Of a stretch of DNA of 64,000 nt, positions 32,560-40,443 are shown in pieces (position 1 is the first letter of the stretch; each line of letters starts with the position of its first letter). The stretch is from Sphaerisporangium krabiense (GTDB lineage: Bacteria > Actinomycetota > Actinomycetes > Streptosporangiales > Streptosporangiaceae). The notes beneath the pieces are model-generated. The model had not been told where the DNA came from, searched no databases, and was given only the letters and a program-made list of their open reading frames with translations. The position numbers were made by a program, and so were the translations under genes. The stretch is from the NCBI RefSeq assembly GCF_014200435.1, contig NZ_JACHBR010000001.1, positions 4,681,501-4,745,500 of the forward strand, given 5' to 3'.

Positions 32560-32925
32560 GCTGGAACGCACAAGAAGCCCGAGGAGCTGGACACCGAACT
32601 CACCGGCGGCATCAAGTCCGGCGGCGAGGAATGGGGAGAGTTCACCGTCCGCTACGTCGAGGTCCCCGCAGGCACCGACGTGACCCCCTTGCTGAAGGGA
32701 ATGCCCGGTGACCTGTGCCAGTGCCCCCACTGGGGCCTGATGCTCAAGGGCGAAATGTGGCAGCGCTACGCCGACGGCTCAGAAATGGTCACCCGTGAGG
32801 GCGAACTCTTCTACTGGCCCCCCGGCCACACCGGCATCAACCACGTGGACGCCACCTTCATCGAGTTCAGCCCCACCACCGACCTCCGCCCCGTCATCGA
32901 ACACATGGCCCGCCTCCTCGAGTAG
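32557..32925 (+). CDS. small cupin-like protein
   Basis: A 122-residue protein with a cupin-like beta pattern: CQCPHWGLMLKGEMWQRY (a His where cupin motif 1 has its metal ligand), REGELFYWPPGHTGINH (motif 2 with His) and a C-terminal helix. The ATG at 32557 follows GAGGGAG; a GTG three bases earlier is possible. It lies between the P450 and the RiPP-type radical SAM gene, clearly in the same transcript. Function unknown: binding, isomerisation or signalling are all open. Confidence 0.75.
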   Translation: MAGTHKKPEELDTELTGGIKSGGEEWGEFTVRYVEVPAGTDVTPLLKGMPGDLCQCPHWGLMLKGEMWQRYADGSEMVTREGELFYWPPGHTGINHVDATFIEFSPTTDLRPVIEHMARLLE

Positions 32926-32983
32926 CCCGGAGACCCCCTCCCATGCGGACACCGCCGCCCGTACTGAAGTGGAGGTCCGGTCC

Positions 32984-34912
32984 ATGCGGATAGCGCTGGT
33001 GAACATGCCATGGGCGCCGATCGACGTCCCCTCGCTCGCCCTCGGCATCCTGCGCAACACCGTCGCCAGGTCCATTCCCGATGCCGAGGTCGTGGACGTC
33101 CACGCCCACCTGGACTACCTGGACTGGTGCGCCGGCCTCACCGTCGACGACTACCGCTTCTACTCCGACCACACCTATTTCGAGGGCTACGGCGACTGGA
33201 TCTTCTCCGCCGCCCTGTACGACGATCCCGACTGGCGGGTCGCCGAGTTCCGTGACCGGTACGCGGCATCGATGACCCCGGGCGAACTGTCCCTGACCCT
33301 ACGCCTGCACGGCTCCGCCCCCCGCTTCGTGGCCGACCTGGCCGACCGCCTCGCCGCGATCGCCCCCGACATCGTCGGCTTCACCTCCACGTTCCAGCAG
33401 ACCACCGCCACCCTCGCCACCGCTCGCCGCCTGAAACTCCTGAAGCCCGACACGATCGTCATCCTCGGCGGCGCCAACTGCGACGGCGTCCAGGGCGCGG
33501 CCCTGCACCGCAACTTCCCCTTCATCGACTACGTGGTCCGCGGCGAAGGCGAGGCCGCCTTCCCTCAACTCCTGACGTTCCTGGCCACCACCGCGCCCCC
33601 ATCCCCGCCTCCGGTCGCCTCCCGGCCTGCCTCTGTGGGGGAGATACCCGGCCTGTGCCGGCGTGCTTCGGACGGCACCTCGACAGCCAACCCGATGCGG
33701 GCCCGCCCCCTACGCCCGTCCGAGATCGTGGCCCCCGACTACGGCACCTACTTCGACCGGCTCGACACCTCCACCGCCCGGGACCGGGTCGAGCCGAAGC
33801 TCGTCGTCGAGGGATCACGCGGCTGCTGGTGGGGCGAGAAACACCACTGCACGTTCTGCGGCCTGAACGGCACGGCCCTGGAGTTCCGCAGCAAAAGCCC
33901 GGACCGCTTCTACGGCGAGATCATGGACCTGGTCGAACGGCATCGCATCCGGGACATGTTCGTCGTGGACAACATCCTCGACATGGGCTACCTGAACTCC
34001 GTCCTGCCCCGGATAGCCGAATCCGGCCAGGACCTGCGCCTACGCTACGAAGTCAAGTCGAACCTGCGCCGCGACCAGTTGGAAACACTCGTCCGCGCCG
34101 GCCTGACCCACGTACAGCCAGGCGTCGAAAGCCTCAGCGGCCGAGTCCTCGGCCTCATGGGCAAGGGCGTGACCGGCTGCCAGAACGTCCGCCTACTCCG
34201 CGACGCCGCGTCCGTAGGGCTCTCGCTCTCATGGAACTACCTGTACGGCTTCCCCGGCGAAACCGACGACGACTACGAGTCCGTCCTGCGCCAACTCCCC
34301 GCCCTGCACCACCTGGCCCCGGCCGAACAGGTGGCCCGCATCGCCATCGAACGCTTCAGCCCGTACTTCGACCGCCCCGAACTGGGCTTCCCCAACCCCC
34401 GCCCCCGCGACCACTACCGCCTCACCTACGACCTCCCCGACCGGGAGCTCGCCGATCTGGCGTACCTGTTCGACGCCCCACCCCAGGGCATCGACGAACC
34501 GCTGGCGGCACGCCTGTCCGACGCCGTCACCACCTGGCGCGACGCCTACCCCACCAGCACCCTCACCTACGAGGACGCCGACAACACGATCACCCTCACC
34601 AACACACGCCCCCACTACCCCTGGACGACTCTCCGCCTGAAGGACCCCCGGGAGATCACCGCCTTCCGCCTCCTCGATCAACCCCGCTCCGCGTGCTCCC
34701 TCGAACGAGCCCTCCCCGCCGACAGGCCATGGCTCACGAACCTGCTCGGACACTGGCACACCCTCGGCCTGCTCTACACCGACACCGGCCAGTACCTCCA
34801 CGTGGCCACCACCCCGACGACCCATGACCTGACGACCCACTCCCTCCCACCCCGATGGCCCGGCTGGCATGACACTCCGGCGCCCCGGGACCACACGACG
34901 CCCCGGCCGTAA
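32984..34912 (+). CDS. B12-binding radical SAM protein of the RiPP-maturation type (RiPP maturation radical SAM protein 1-like)
   Basis: A 642-residue protein. The first 190 residues hold a cobalamin-binding-like domain (LVNMPWAPIDVPSLALGIL, VILGGANCDG, VVRGEGEAAFPQ). The radical SAM cluster motif is C281-x7-C289-x2-C292 in SRGCWWGEKHHCTFCGLNG, the unusual spacing typical of ribosomal-peptide maturation radical SAM protein 1, followed by FRSKSPDRFY and SWNYLYGFPGE. GGAGGT precedes the ATG. No peptide-precursor gene of the usual type lies next to it, so it may act on the AHBA-derived small molecule instead. Confidence 0.87.
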   Translation: MRIALVNMPWAPIDVPSLALGILRNTVARSIPDAEVVDVHAHLDYLDWCAGLTVDDYRFYSDHTYFEGYGDWIFSAALYDDPDWRVAEFRDRYAASMTPGELSLTLRLHGSAPRFVADLADRLAAIAPDIVGFTSTFQQTTATLATARRLKLLKPDTIVILGGANCDGVQGAALHRNFPFIDYVVRGEGEAAFPQLLTFLATTAPPSPPPVASRPASVGEIPGLCRRASDGTSTANPMRARPLRPSEIVAPDYGTYFDRLDTSTARDRVEPKLVVEGSRGCWWGEKHHCTFCGLNGTALEFRSKSPDRFYGEIMDLVERHRIRDMFVVDNILDMGYLNSVLPRIAESGQDLRLRYEVKSNLRRDQLETLVRAGLTHVQPGVESLSGRVLGLMGKGVTGCQNVRLLRDAASVGLSLSWNYLYGFPGETDDDYESVLRQLPALHHLAPAEQVARIAIERFSPYFDRPELGFPNPRPRDHYRLTYDLPDRELADLAYLFDAPPQGIDEPLAARLSDAVTTWRDAYPTSTLTYEDADNTITLTNTRPHYPWTTLRLKDPREITAFRLLDQPRSACSLERALPADRPWLTNLLGHWHTLGLLYTDTGQYLHVATTPTTHDLTTHSLPPRWPGWHDTPAPRDHTTPRP

Positions 34913-34971
34913 ATGCCGCAGACGGGTAAGTTCGGGTCGAGGTGCCACCGTCACGGCCCGAGGGGAAGCCG

Positions 34972-36237
34972 GTGCGAGAGCTGGTCAACGCCAAACTGCG
35001 GGAAATCAAATCCGTGTTCCACGGGTTCCTCGACGAACTCCGAGACGAGTCGCGGGAGCTGCGCGAGTCGCTGCGGGAGATCAAGAAGAAGTCCTCGTCG
35101 CCACCGGAGGCGTGGTACATCAGATATGCCTACGCCTTACGCATCGCGAAATCCCTCTACGCGCCGTGGGTCCGCTACGAACGACGGACGACCGGACGCC
35201 CGGAATCAGACCGTGCCGCGCTGCGGGCGAGATACCGCAGAATGGCCGTGGCCTACGCCGTCAACACCGCGAGGATCGCGCCTTACATAGGTTTCATCGT
35301 AGGCGCCGCGATGATCGCCGGAATCATCGTCGTGCTGGTGGTGAGCGACCTTTTGCATGGGCTGAGCGCCAGGGACTACGCGCCCGTCATCCTCGGCCAC
35401 CTGGCCATCCTCTGCCTGCTGGCTTCGCTGATTCCTTTTCGCGCCCGCGTGGTGAGAAACTCGACGATCACACTGGCCGGCGCGGGGGTCCTCTACTTTC
35501 TGCTACGGGTGCCGCTGCCCCATGCGCTGAACTCCACAGCCGTGTCGGTCGCCGTCTCGGTGCTGACCGTGCTCTTCCTGCACGCGGTCGACAGTATCGA
35601 GGCACGGATCGCGGAGCGTCACTACGACCCCGAGACCTTCATCGCCTACAGTCTCCTGAACGCGCTCGACGACATGGGCTCACCGCAGTTCTCCCGGCTG
35701 AGATTCCGCCGAGGTGCCGTCACGTCCCTGGAGTACGCGGCCTCCGCCTTGGAGAACAAGATCCCACGCCTCCTGAACGGCATGGACCCGGTCGTCCGGG
35801 ACGCGCTGAGCGAGCGCTGCGCCCGCGCCGGCGACGCGCTACGCGACTACGGCAAACGCATCGTCCTGTTCGACCAAGCCGACAAGGAGAAACTGCACGG
35901 GGATATCGAGTCGGTCCTTGAGGTCGTGCTCACGGGTACCTACGACGCCCTCCCGGTGGGCGCCCCCCAAGAAGGTAGAAAGGCCCGGAAAGCAGGCGCC
36001 TACCTCCTCGGCGTTCTCCGCACGCTCGTCATAGCCCCCATCCCTTTCGCCTGCCTGGAAGCCACCAGACTCTTACAGTGGCGCCTGTCCGACGGCCTCC
36101 AGGACGCCGCACTCATCTTCTCCCTCGCCTGGGCGGCCGTCGCCCTGATCGCCTTGCTGGACCCGCTCTACAAATCCCGACTGAACGCCGTACAGGACTT
36201 CATCGGCATCCTCAAACCCCCCGACAAAACCACCTGA
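34972..36237 (+). CDS. integral membrane protein with N-terminal coiled coil
   Basis: A 421-residue protein I do not recognise. The first 45 residues are charged and probably coiled (LRDESRELRESLREIKKK). Then come about four membrane spans (around GFIVGAAMIAGIIVVLVV, ILGHLAILCLLASLIPF, ITLAGAGVLYFLL, AVSVLTVLFLHAV), a cytosolic domain and two C-terminal spans. I chose GTG at 34972, preceded by GAGGGGAAGCC; an in-frame start at 34942 has no clear ribosome site. Base composition is lower in GC than the cluster upstream, which suggests that the cluster ends at about 34.9 kb. Confidence 0.7.
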   Translation: MRELVNAKLREIKSVFHGFLDELRDESRELRESLREIKKKSSSPPEAWYIRYAYALRIAKSLYAPWVRYERRTTGRPESDRAALRARYRRMAVAYAVNTARIAPYIGFIVGAAMIAGIIVVLVVSDLLHGLSARDYAPVILGHLAILCLLASLIPFRARVVRNSTITLAGAGVLYFLLRVPLPHALNSTAVSVAVSVLTVLFLHAVDSIEARIAERHYDPETFIAYSLLNALDDMGSPQFSRLRFRRGAVTSLEYAASALENKIPRLLNGMDPVVRDALSERCARAGDALRDYGKRIVLFDQADKEKLHGDIESVLEVVLTGTYDALPVGAPQEGRKARKAGAYLLGVLRTLVIAPIPFACLEATRLLQWRLSDGLQDAALIFSLAWAAVALIALLDPLYKSRLNAVQDFIGILKPPDKTT

Positions 36238-36323
36238 CCTCACCCCTCCTGGCCCCAACCCAAGCCCCCCACCTCCCCGTCCCGCGAACCCCCGGCAAGC
36301 AGAACGCCCACTCCTCCGACGGC

Positions 36324-36674
36324 TCATCGGGCGCGACGGTGCGACGTCACCTCTTCCAGCCACAGCCGACGGCCGAACCCACCCCGCTCGACCCGCTTCC
36401 GCAGAGCGGCCTCCCGAACCTCCTCCTCGGAAAACCCACCTGCCCCGGCGACCGCCACCAGCACCTCGTAAACGTCGGCGAGCTCGCCAAGGCGATCGCC
36501 GGGCTCGGCCCTGTGCAGTTCCTCGACCTCCTCGGAGAGCTTGGCCATCAGCGCGGGGAGCACTTCCGACTCCTCAAGGACCCGGACCTTGGCCGTCCGG
36601 CCGTCCGCTTCGATGATCTCCGGAATACGGTCCCGGACCAGCTTGCCGTAGGAGATCGACTGTTCTTGGCGCAA
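36324..36674 (-). CDS. MazG-like nucleoside triphosphate pyrophosphohydrolase
   Basis: A 116-residue all-helical protein of the phosphoribosyl-ATP-pyrophosphohydrolase-like/MazG superfamily (predicted house-cleaning type). GKLVRDRIPEII near the start and the metal-binding KLSEEVEELHR and LGELADVYEVL helices are characteristic. There is no ATG near the start; TTG at 36674, with AAGGGTGA upstream on the minus strand, is the best fit. It is divergent from, and only about 12-30 bp away from, the HNH nuclease gene. Confidence 0.78.
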   Translation of the reverse strand: MRQEQSISYGKLVRDRIPEIIEADGRTAKVRVLEESEVLPALMAKLSEEVEELHRAEPGDRLGELADVYEVLVAVAGAGGFSEEEVREAALRKRVERGGFGRRLWLEEVTSHRRAR

Positions 36675-36686
36675 AATGTCACCCTT

Positions 36687-37784
36687 TTGTTCGATACTTC
36701 GGATGTGGATTACCGGCGTGGCGTGGTCACCGCGGAGAGCGTATGGCGTGCCATCGTGCTGTACGGCGCCAACTCCGCCACCTACAAGTTCGCCTTCGGC
36801 GCCACCCTCCTGGAAATCGCCGCCACCGGCCGCGACCGCGTCGCCCTGGAGGAACTCGCGCCCCGGTACGCCGACCTGCTCTGCCAGGCCCTGCAGCGCA
36901 ACCCCCGGCAGTGCATCGCCACCAGCAGCAAATTCCTGGACGCCTGCCGCGCCTTCAACGCCGGCGACCTCGACCGCGACACCCTGCACCGGCGAACCGT
37001 CCAACTGGGCTTCACCAACGTCATCGACGCGTTCCCGCAGATCGGCGGCGCACCGGCGCCCGTGCGCTACTACGAGGACCGGCGCAAGAACTCGCCCACC
37101 CCAGGTCTGCTGCTACGCGACGAACTCCTGCGACTCGCCCGATCAGTACACGCCCAGGTCCTGGACGCCGAAACGGCCGCCCGTTGGCGACTGGTGGAGA
37201 CAGCATGGGCCACCGGCGTCTCCGGCGCGGTACTCGGCCCTTCACTGGTCTACGACCACGCCAAGCAGGAACTGCTGCTCCCCACCAGACAGCGCCGCAA
37301 AAGCGTCACAGGAGTGGTCCCCGCCCTCAACGGCTACCAGGACGGCCGCTGCGCCTACTGCGATCGTCTGATGGCCCAAGGCGAAGCAAGCGGCCCCGTC
37401 GTCGAACACGTCCTCCCCTGGAAACTGGTCACCCGCCCCTTCTGGACCGGCCCCGACGTCGACGCCGTCTGGAACCTCGTCCTGTCCTGCACCCCCTGCA
37501 ATCAGGCGAAGCAGGACCGAGCGCCGCACGAATCCTGGATGCCCTGGCTCGAACAGCGCAACAACGACCTCATCGACTCCCGCCACCCCCTACGCGAAAC
37601 CCTCATCACCCAAACCGGCGCCACAGCCACCACCCGCCGCGAAAACCTCAAGAACGCTTACCGAACCGCAACCGAACTACTCCCATCCACCTGGACCCCA
37701 CCCAAGCGCCCCCACGAAGGTCAATGCACCCCCGGTAAGACGCCGCCGATCAGCAACGCGCCGACGACGAGCGTCAGGGCGTAG
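36687..37784 (+). CDS. HNH endonuclease-domain protein
   Basis: A protein of about 365 residues with a C-terminal zinc HNH module: GRCAYCDRLM (C-x2-C), VVEHVLPWKL (the catalytic His) and LSCTPCNQAKQDR (second C-x2-C with the final N and K). The N-terminal 200 residues are helical and not assigned. The start is uncertain: TTG at 36687 and GTG at 36705 are both in frame without a good ribosome site, so the gene may be leaderless. The last 64 bases overlap the 3' end of the antisense operon. With the MazG-like gene it may form a small defence or nucleotide-stress pair (inference). Confidence 0.72.
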   Translation: MFDTSDVDYRRGVVTAESVWRAIVLYGANSATYKFAFGATLLEIAATGRDRVALEELAPRYADLLCQALQRNPRQCIATSSKFLDACRAFNAGDLDRDTLHRRTVQLGFTNVIDAFPQIGGAPAPVRYYEDRRKNSPTPGLLLRDELLRLARSVHAQVLDAETAARWRLVETAWATGVSGAVLGPSLVYDHAKQELLLPTRQRRKSVTGVVPALNGYQDGRCAYCDRLMAQGEASGPVVEHVLPWKLVTRPFWTGPDVDAVWNLVLSCTPCNQAKQDRAPHESWMPWLEQRNNDLIDSRHPLRETLITQTGATATTRRENLKNAYRTATELLPSTWTPPKRPHEGQCTPGKTPPISNAPTTSVRA

Positions 37785-39013
37785 GCCTCCACGGGGAGGA
37801 GGTCCCGCTCTCCATGGTGGGTGCGGCTGCCGCCGAACAGGGCGAAGAAGCATCGCATCACCGTCATCCCGTTGATGCCGACGGCCACGGTCAACGCGAT
37901 CCAGAACAGCGGGAACCGGGCCACCGAGCCGTGGACCAGCAGGTGCTCGCCGGCGAACCCGCCGGACAGCGGGAAGCCCACGGTGGCCAGGCCGCACAGC
38001 AGGAACGCCCCGGCCAGTTGCGGGGTGTGAGTGAGGTTCCCCCCGGGCGTCGCCAGCGTCAGCGGCCCGCGCCGGGCCTCCAAGGCGGCCAGCGTCATGG
38101 TGAACCCGGACAGGGCCAGCACCGACACCTGCCACGTCAGCACGGCTCCGGATACCGAGATCGGCGATTCGCCGCCGACTCCGAACACGATCAGCCCCAT
38201 CTGGCTCATCCGCAGATAGGCCAGCGCACGCCTGGGCGCGTTCTGGACCACCCCGAACAGCGCGGCCACGACGGCGGTCAGGCCGCCGATCAGGGCGAGG
38301 CCGTGGGCGGGTGGGGCGGGTAGCCACGCGGTCAGCGAGTCCAGGTGGGTGAGCATGCCGATGGGGACGGCGCCGAAGGCGACCACCAGTCCCAGTGGGG
38401 CCCGCTCCACGAATCTCGGGTACCAGCCGTGCACGGGCAGGGCGGCGAAGCGGATCAGGACGCCGAGCGCCATCGCAACCGCCCCGACCGTCGGCGCGCC
38501 GATCGCGGTCAGGGCGGTGCCCGCACCGAAGAGCAGCACGCTGGGCAGGTGGTAGGCCGCGAACAGGCGGTGCAGCCCGTCGCCCTCGTCACGCTCGCGC
38601 AGCTCGGACCAGACCAGCCAGGCCGAGAGCGCCCACAGCACGGCGGCCGGCACCGCGTGCCGGACGGCCAGGTATCCGGTGGAGACGGCCAGGATCCGCA
38701 GTATCCGGGCCAGAGTGGCCGGTGGGTGGGAGGCCAGCGGGCTCATCGCGACCACGAGCAGCCCGGCCGCGCACGTGGTGACGAGCACGTTCCTGGCGGT
38801 GCCGTCCGGCAGGACCACCACGGTCAGGCCCGGCGGCCACCGCAGGGCGAACGAGGTGACCGCCGGGATCAGCGGCAGTCCGATCGACAGCACCGCGGTG
38901 GCCGAGGCGCAGTACACCGCGACGCGCCGCGCGGTGTGCGGGTCGGCGCGGGCGACGACGCTGGAGGCGCACAGCAGCAGGGCCGTCACCAGCGACGGAG
39001 CCAGTGCGATCAT
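37721..39013 (-). CDS. NuoM/NuoL-like proton-conducting membrane subunit, second DabB-type
   Basis: A 430-residue polytopic protein of the proton-conducting membrane transporter family (Complex I NuoL/M/N, Mrp antiporters). RFAALPVHGWYPRFVERAP and RRALAYLRMSQMGLIVFGVG hold the conserved polar helices, and ALSGFTMTLAALEA follows. About 12 spans are expected. The ATG at 39013 overlaps the stop of the upstream subunit (ATGA). In this operon it is a second NuoL/M-like subunit besides DabB, an unusual addition. Probably couples ion flow to bicarbonate/CO2 trapping. Confidence 0.8.
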   Translation of the reverse strand: MIALAPSLVTALLLCASSVVARADPHTARRVAVYCASATAVLSIGLPLIPAVTSFALRWPPGLTVVVLPDGTARNVLVTTCAAGLLVVAMSPLASHPPATLARILRILAVSTGYLAVRHAVPAAVLWALSAWLVWSELRERDEGDGLHRLFAAYHLPSVLLFGAGTALTAIGAPTVGAVAMALGVLIRFAALPVHGWYPRFVERAPLGLVVAFGAVPIGMLTHLDSLTAWLPAPPAHGLALIGGLTAVVAALFGVVQNAPRRALAYLRMSQMGLIVFGVGGESPISVSGAVLTWQVSVLALSGFTMTLAALEARRGPLTLATPGGNLTHTPQLAGAFLLCGLATVGFPLSGGFAGEHLLVHGSVARFPLFWIALTVAVGINGMTVMRCFFALFGGSRTHHGERDLLPVEAYALTLVVGALLIGGVLPGVH

Positions 39014-40443
39014 GGTCTCCACTCCCCGCCGCCCGCGGCCGTGACCGTGCCGGAGGCGGTCTCCGCCCCCTCCGGATGGCCGGTGGGCTCCGTCCCGAGG
39101 ACGGGGACCGGCGCGGCGGGCGCCCCCGCGGTGCCGAGCCACCGTGCCCAGCGGTCGTCCAGCGCGTCCACCCGCCGGACCAGGCGTACCAGCCCGCCGA
39201 CCACGTGATCGGTCAGCCAGGCGTCGAAGTAGCCCCGCTCCAGTGCGTACCGGTACAGCCACAGCTGCGCCGTCCGGGGCACCAGGCGCTCCAGATGCCT
39301 GCCGGTGCGCGGCAGTGGCCGGCCGATCGCCTGTTCCAGCCGGTGGTGGTCGTGGATCAGGCTGGGCGAGCGCAGGATCTGCGCGCTGCGCAGTACGGCG
39401 TGCGCGATCAGGTGGACCACCGCGAGATGGCGCAGGCCGAGGCCGACCTCCACCATGATCACTCCGATCTGGGTCATCGAGGCGTAGGCCAGCGCGCTCT
39501 TGATGTCGGTCTGGGCGCGGCCGACCACGGTGGCGTGCACGGCGGTCAGCGCGCCCACCGCGATGATCGCGGCCCCTACCGCCGATGGGCCGGCCCAGAT
39601 GGATTCGGTGCGCAGGAGCAGGTACGGCCCCAGGCTGACGGAGAGCGCGCCGTAGAAGACGGCGCTCGACGGCGTCGGCCCCTCCATGGCACGCGGCAGC
39701 CACCCGCCCAGGGGGACCTGCGCCGCTTTCCCCATCGACGCCCACAGCAGGGCGAGGCCGATCAGGGCGGCGTCCCGGGGGTCGGCGGGCGGCCGGAAGA
39801 CGACCGGTCCACCGTCCGGCGCAACGACGACGGTGGAGGCACCGGTGGTGTGGTGCAGCCACACGACGGCCGCCAGCAGGCCCACGTCACATGCCCGGTA
39901 GGTCAGGAACGCGCGCAGGCCGTGCTCCACCGGCCTTCTGCGTTCGTGGAAGAACGCGATCAGCAGTGCCGACGCCAGCCCGGCGAGCTCCCAGCCCGCG
40001 AAGGCGCACTCCAGGGCCCCGGCCAGGACGACGAGTTGCGCGCCCGCGCCGAACAGCGCCAGCAGCAGGTAGAAGCGCAGGTGGCCGGGCTCCCGATGCA
40101 GGTACCTGTGGGAGAAGGCGCCGATGAGGGAGCACAGGAGGGCCGCCAGGGCGGCGAACGGCAGCGACAGGCCGTCCCCCGCGAAGACCAGGTGGAAGCC
40201 GTAGCCGCCCACCTCGAACCAGGTGCCCGCGGACGCCGTCACCACCGGGGCGCCGCCCGCCGCGGCGCAGGCGAGGACGAGGGCGGACGCCGCGGCGAGC
40301 CCGAAGGCCGACACGACGACGGCCGAGACGGTCCGCTCGGTGCGCCTGCGCCCCCACCACGCCAGGACGCCCAGGAAGACGAAAGCGCCGAGGGGAAGCG
40401 CCACGACGGACAGCAGCAGGTACCGCTGCGCGTCGGCGTTCAC
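39010..40443 (-). CDS. dabB: DabB-type NuoL-like subunit of inorganic-carbon pump
   Basis: A 477-residue polytopic protein starting with GTG at 40443 in a GTGA overlap with dabA. Complex-I antiporter segments are clear: GDGLSLPFAALAALLCSLI, the Glu-bearing ECAFAGWELAGLASALLIAF, MGKAAQVPLGGWLPRAMEGPTP and DIKSALAYASMTQIGVI. DabB is the membrane partner of DabA in the two-gene energy-coupled CO2-trapping (DAB) system. The end of the protein is a soluble Pro/Ala-rich tail. Confidence 0.85.
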   Translation of the reverse strand: MNADAQRYLLLSVVALPLGAFVFLGVLAWWGRRRTERTVSAVVVSAFGLAAASALVLACAAAGGAPVVTASAGTWFEVGGYGFHLVFAGDGLSLPFAALAALLCSLIGAFSHRYLHREPGHLRFYLLLALFGAGAQLVVLAGALECAFAGWELAGLASALLIAFFHERRRPVEHGLRAFLTYRACDVGLLAAVVWLHHTTGASTVVVAPDGGPVVFRPPADPRDAALIGLALLWASMGKAAQVPLGGWLPRAMEGPTPSSAVFYGALSVSLGPYLLLRTESIWAGPSAVGAAIIAVGALTAVHATVVGRAQTDIKSALAYASMTQIGVIMVEVGLGLRHLAVVHLIAHAVLRSAQILRSPSLIHDHHRLEQAIGRPLPRTGRHLERLVPRTAQLWLYRYALERGYFDAWLTDHVVGGLVRLVRRVDALDDRWARWLGTAGAPAAPVPVLGTEPTGHPEGAETASGTVTAAGGGEWRP

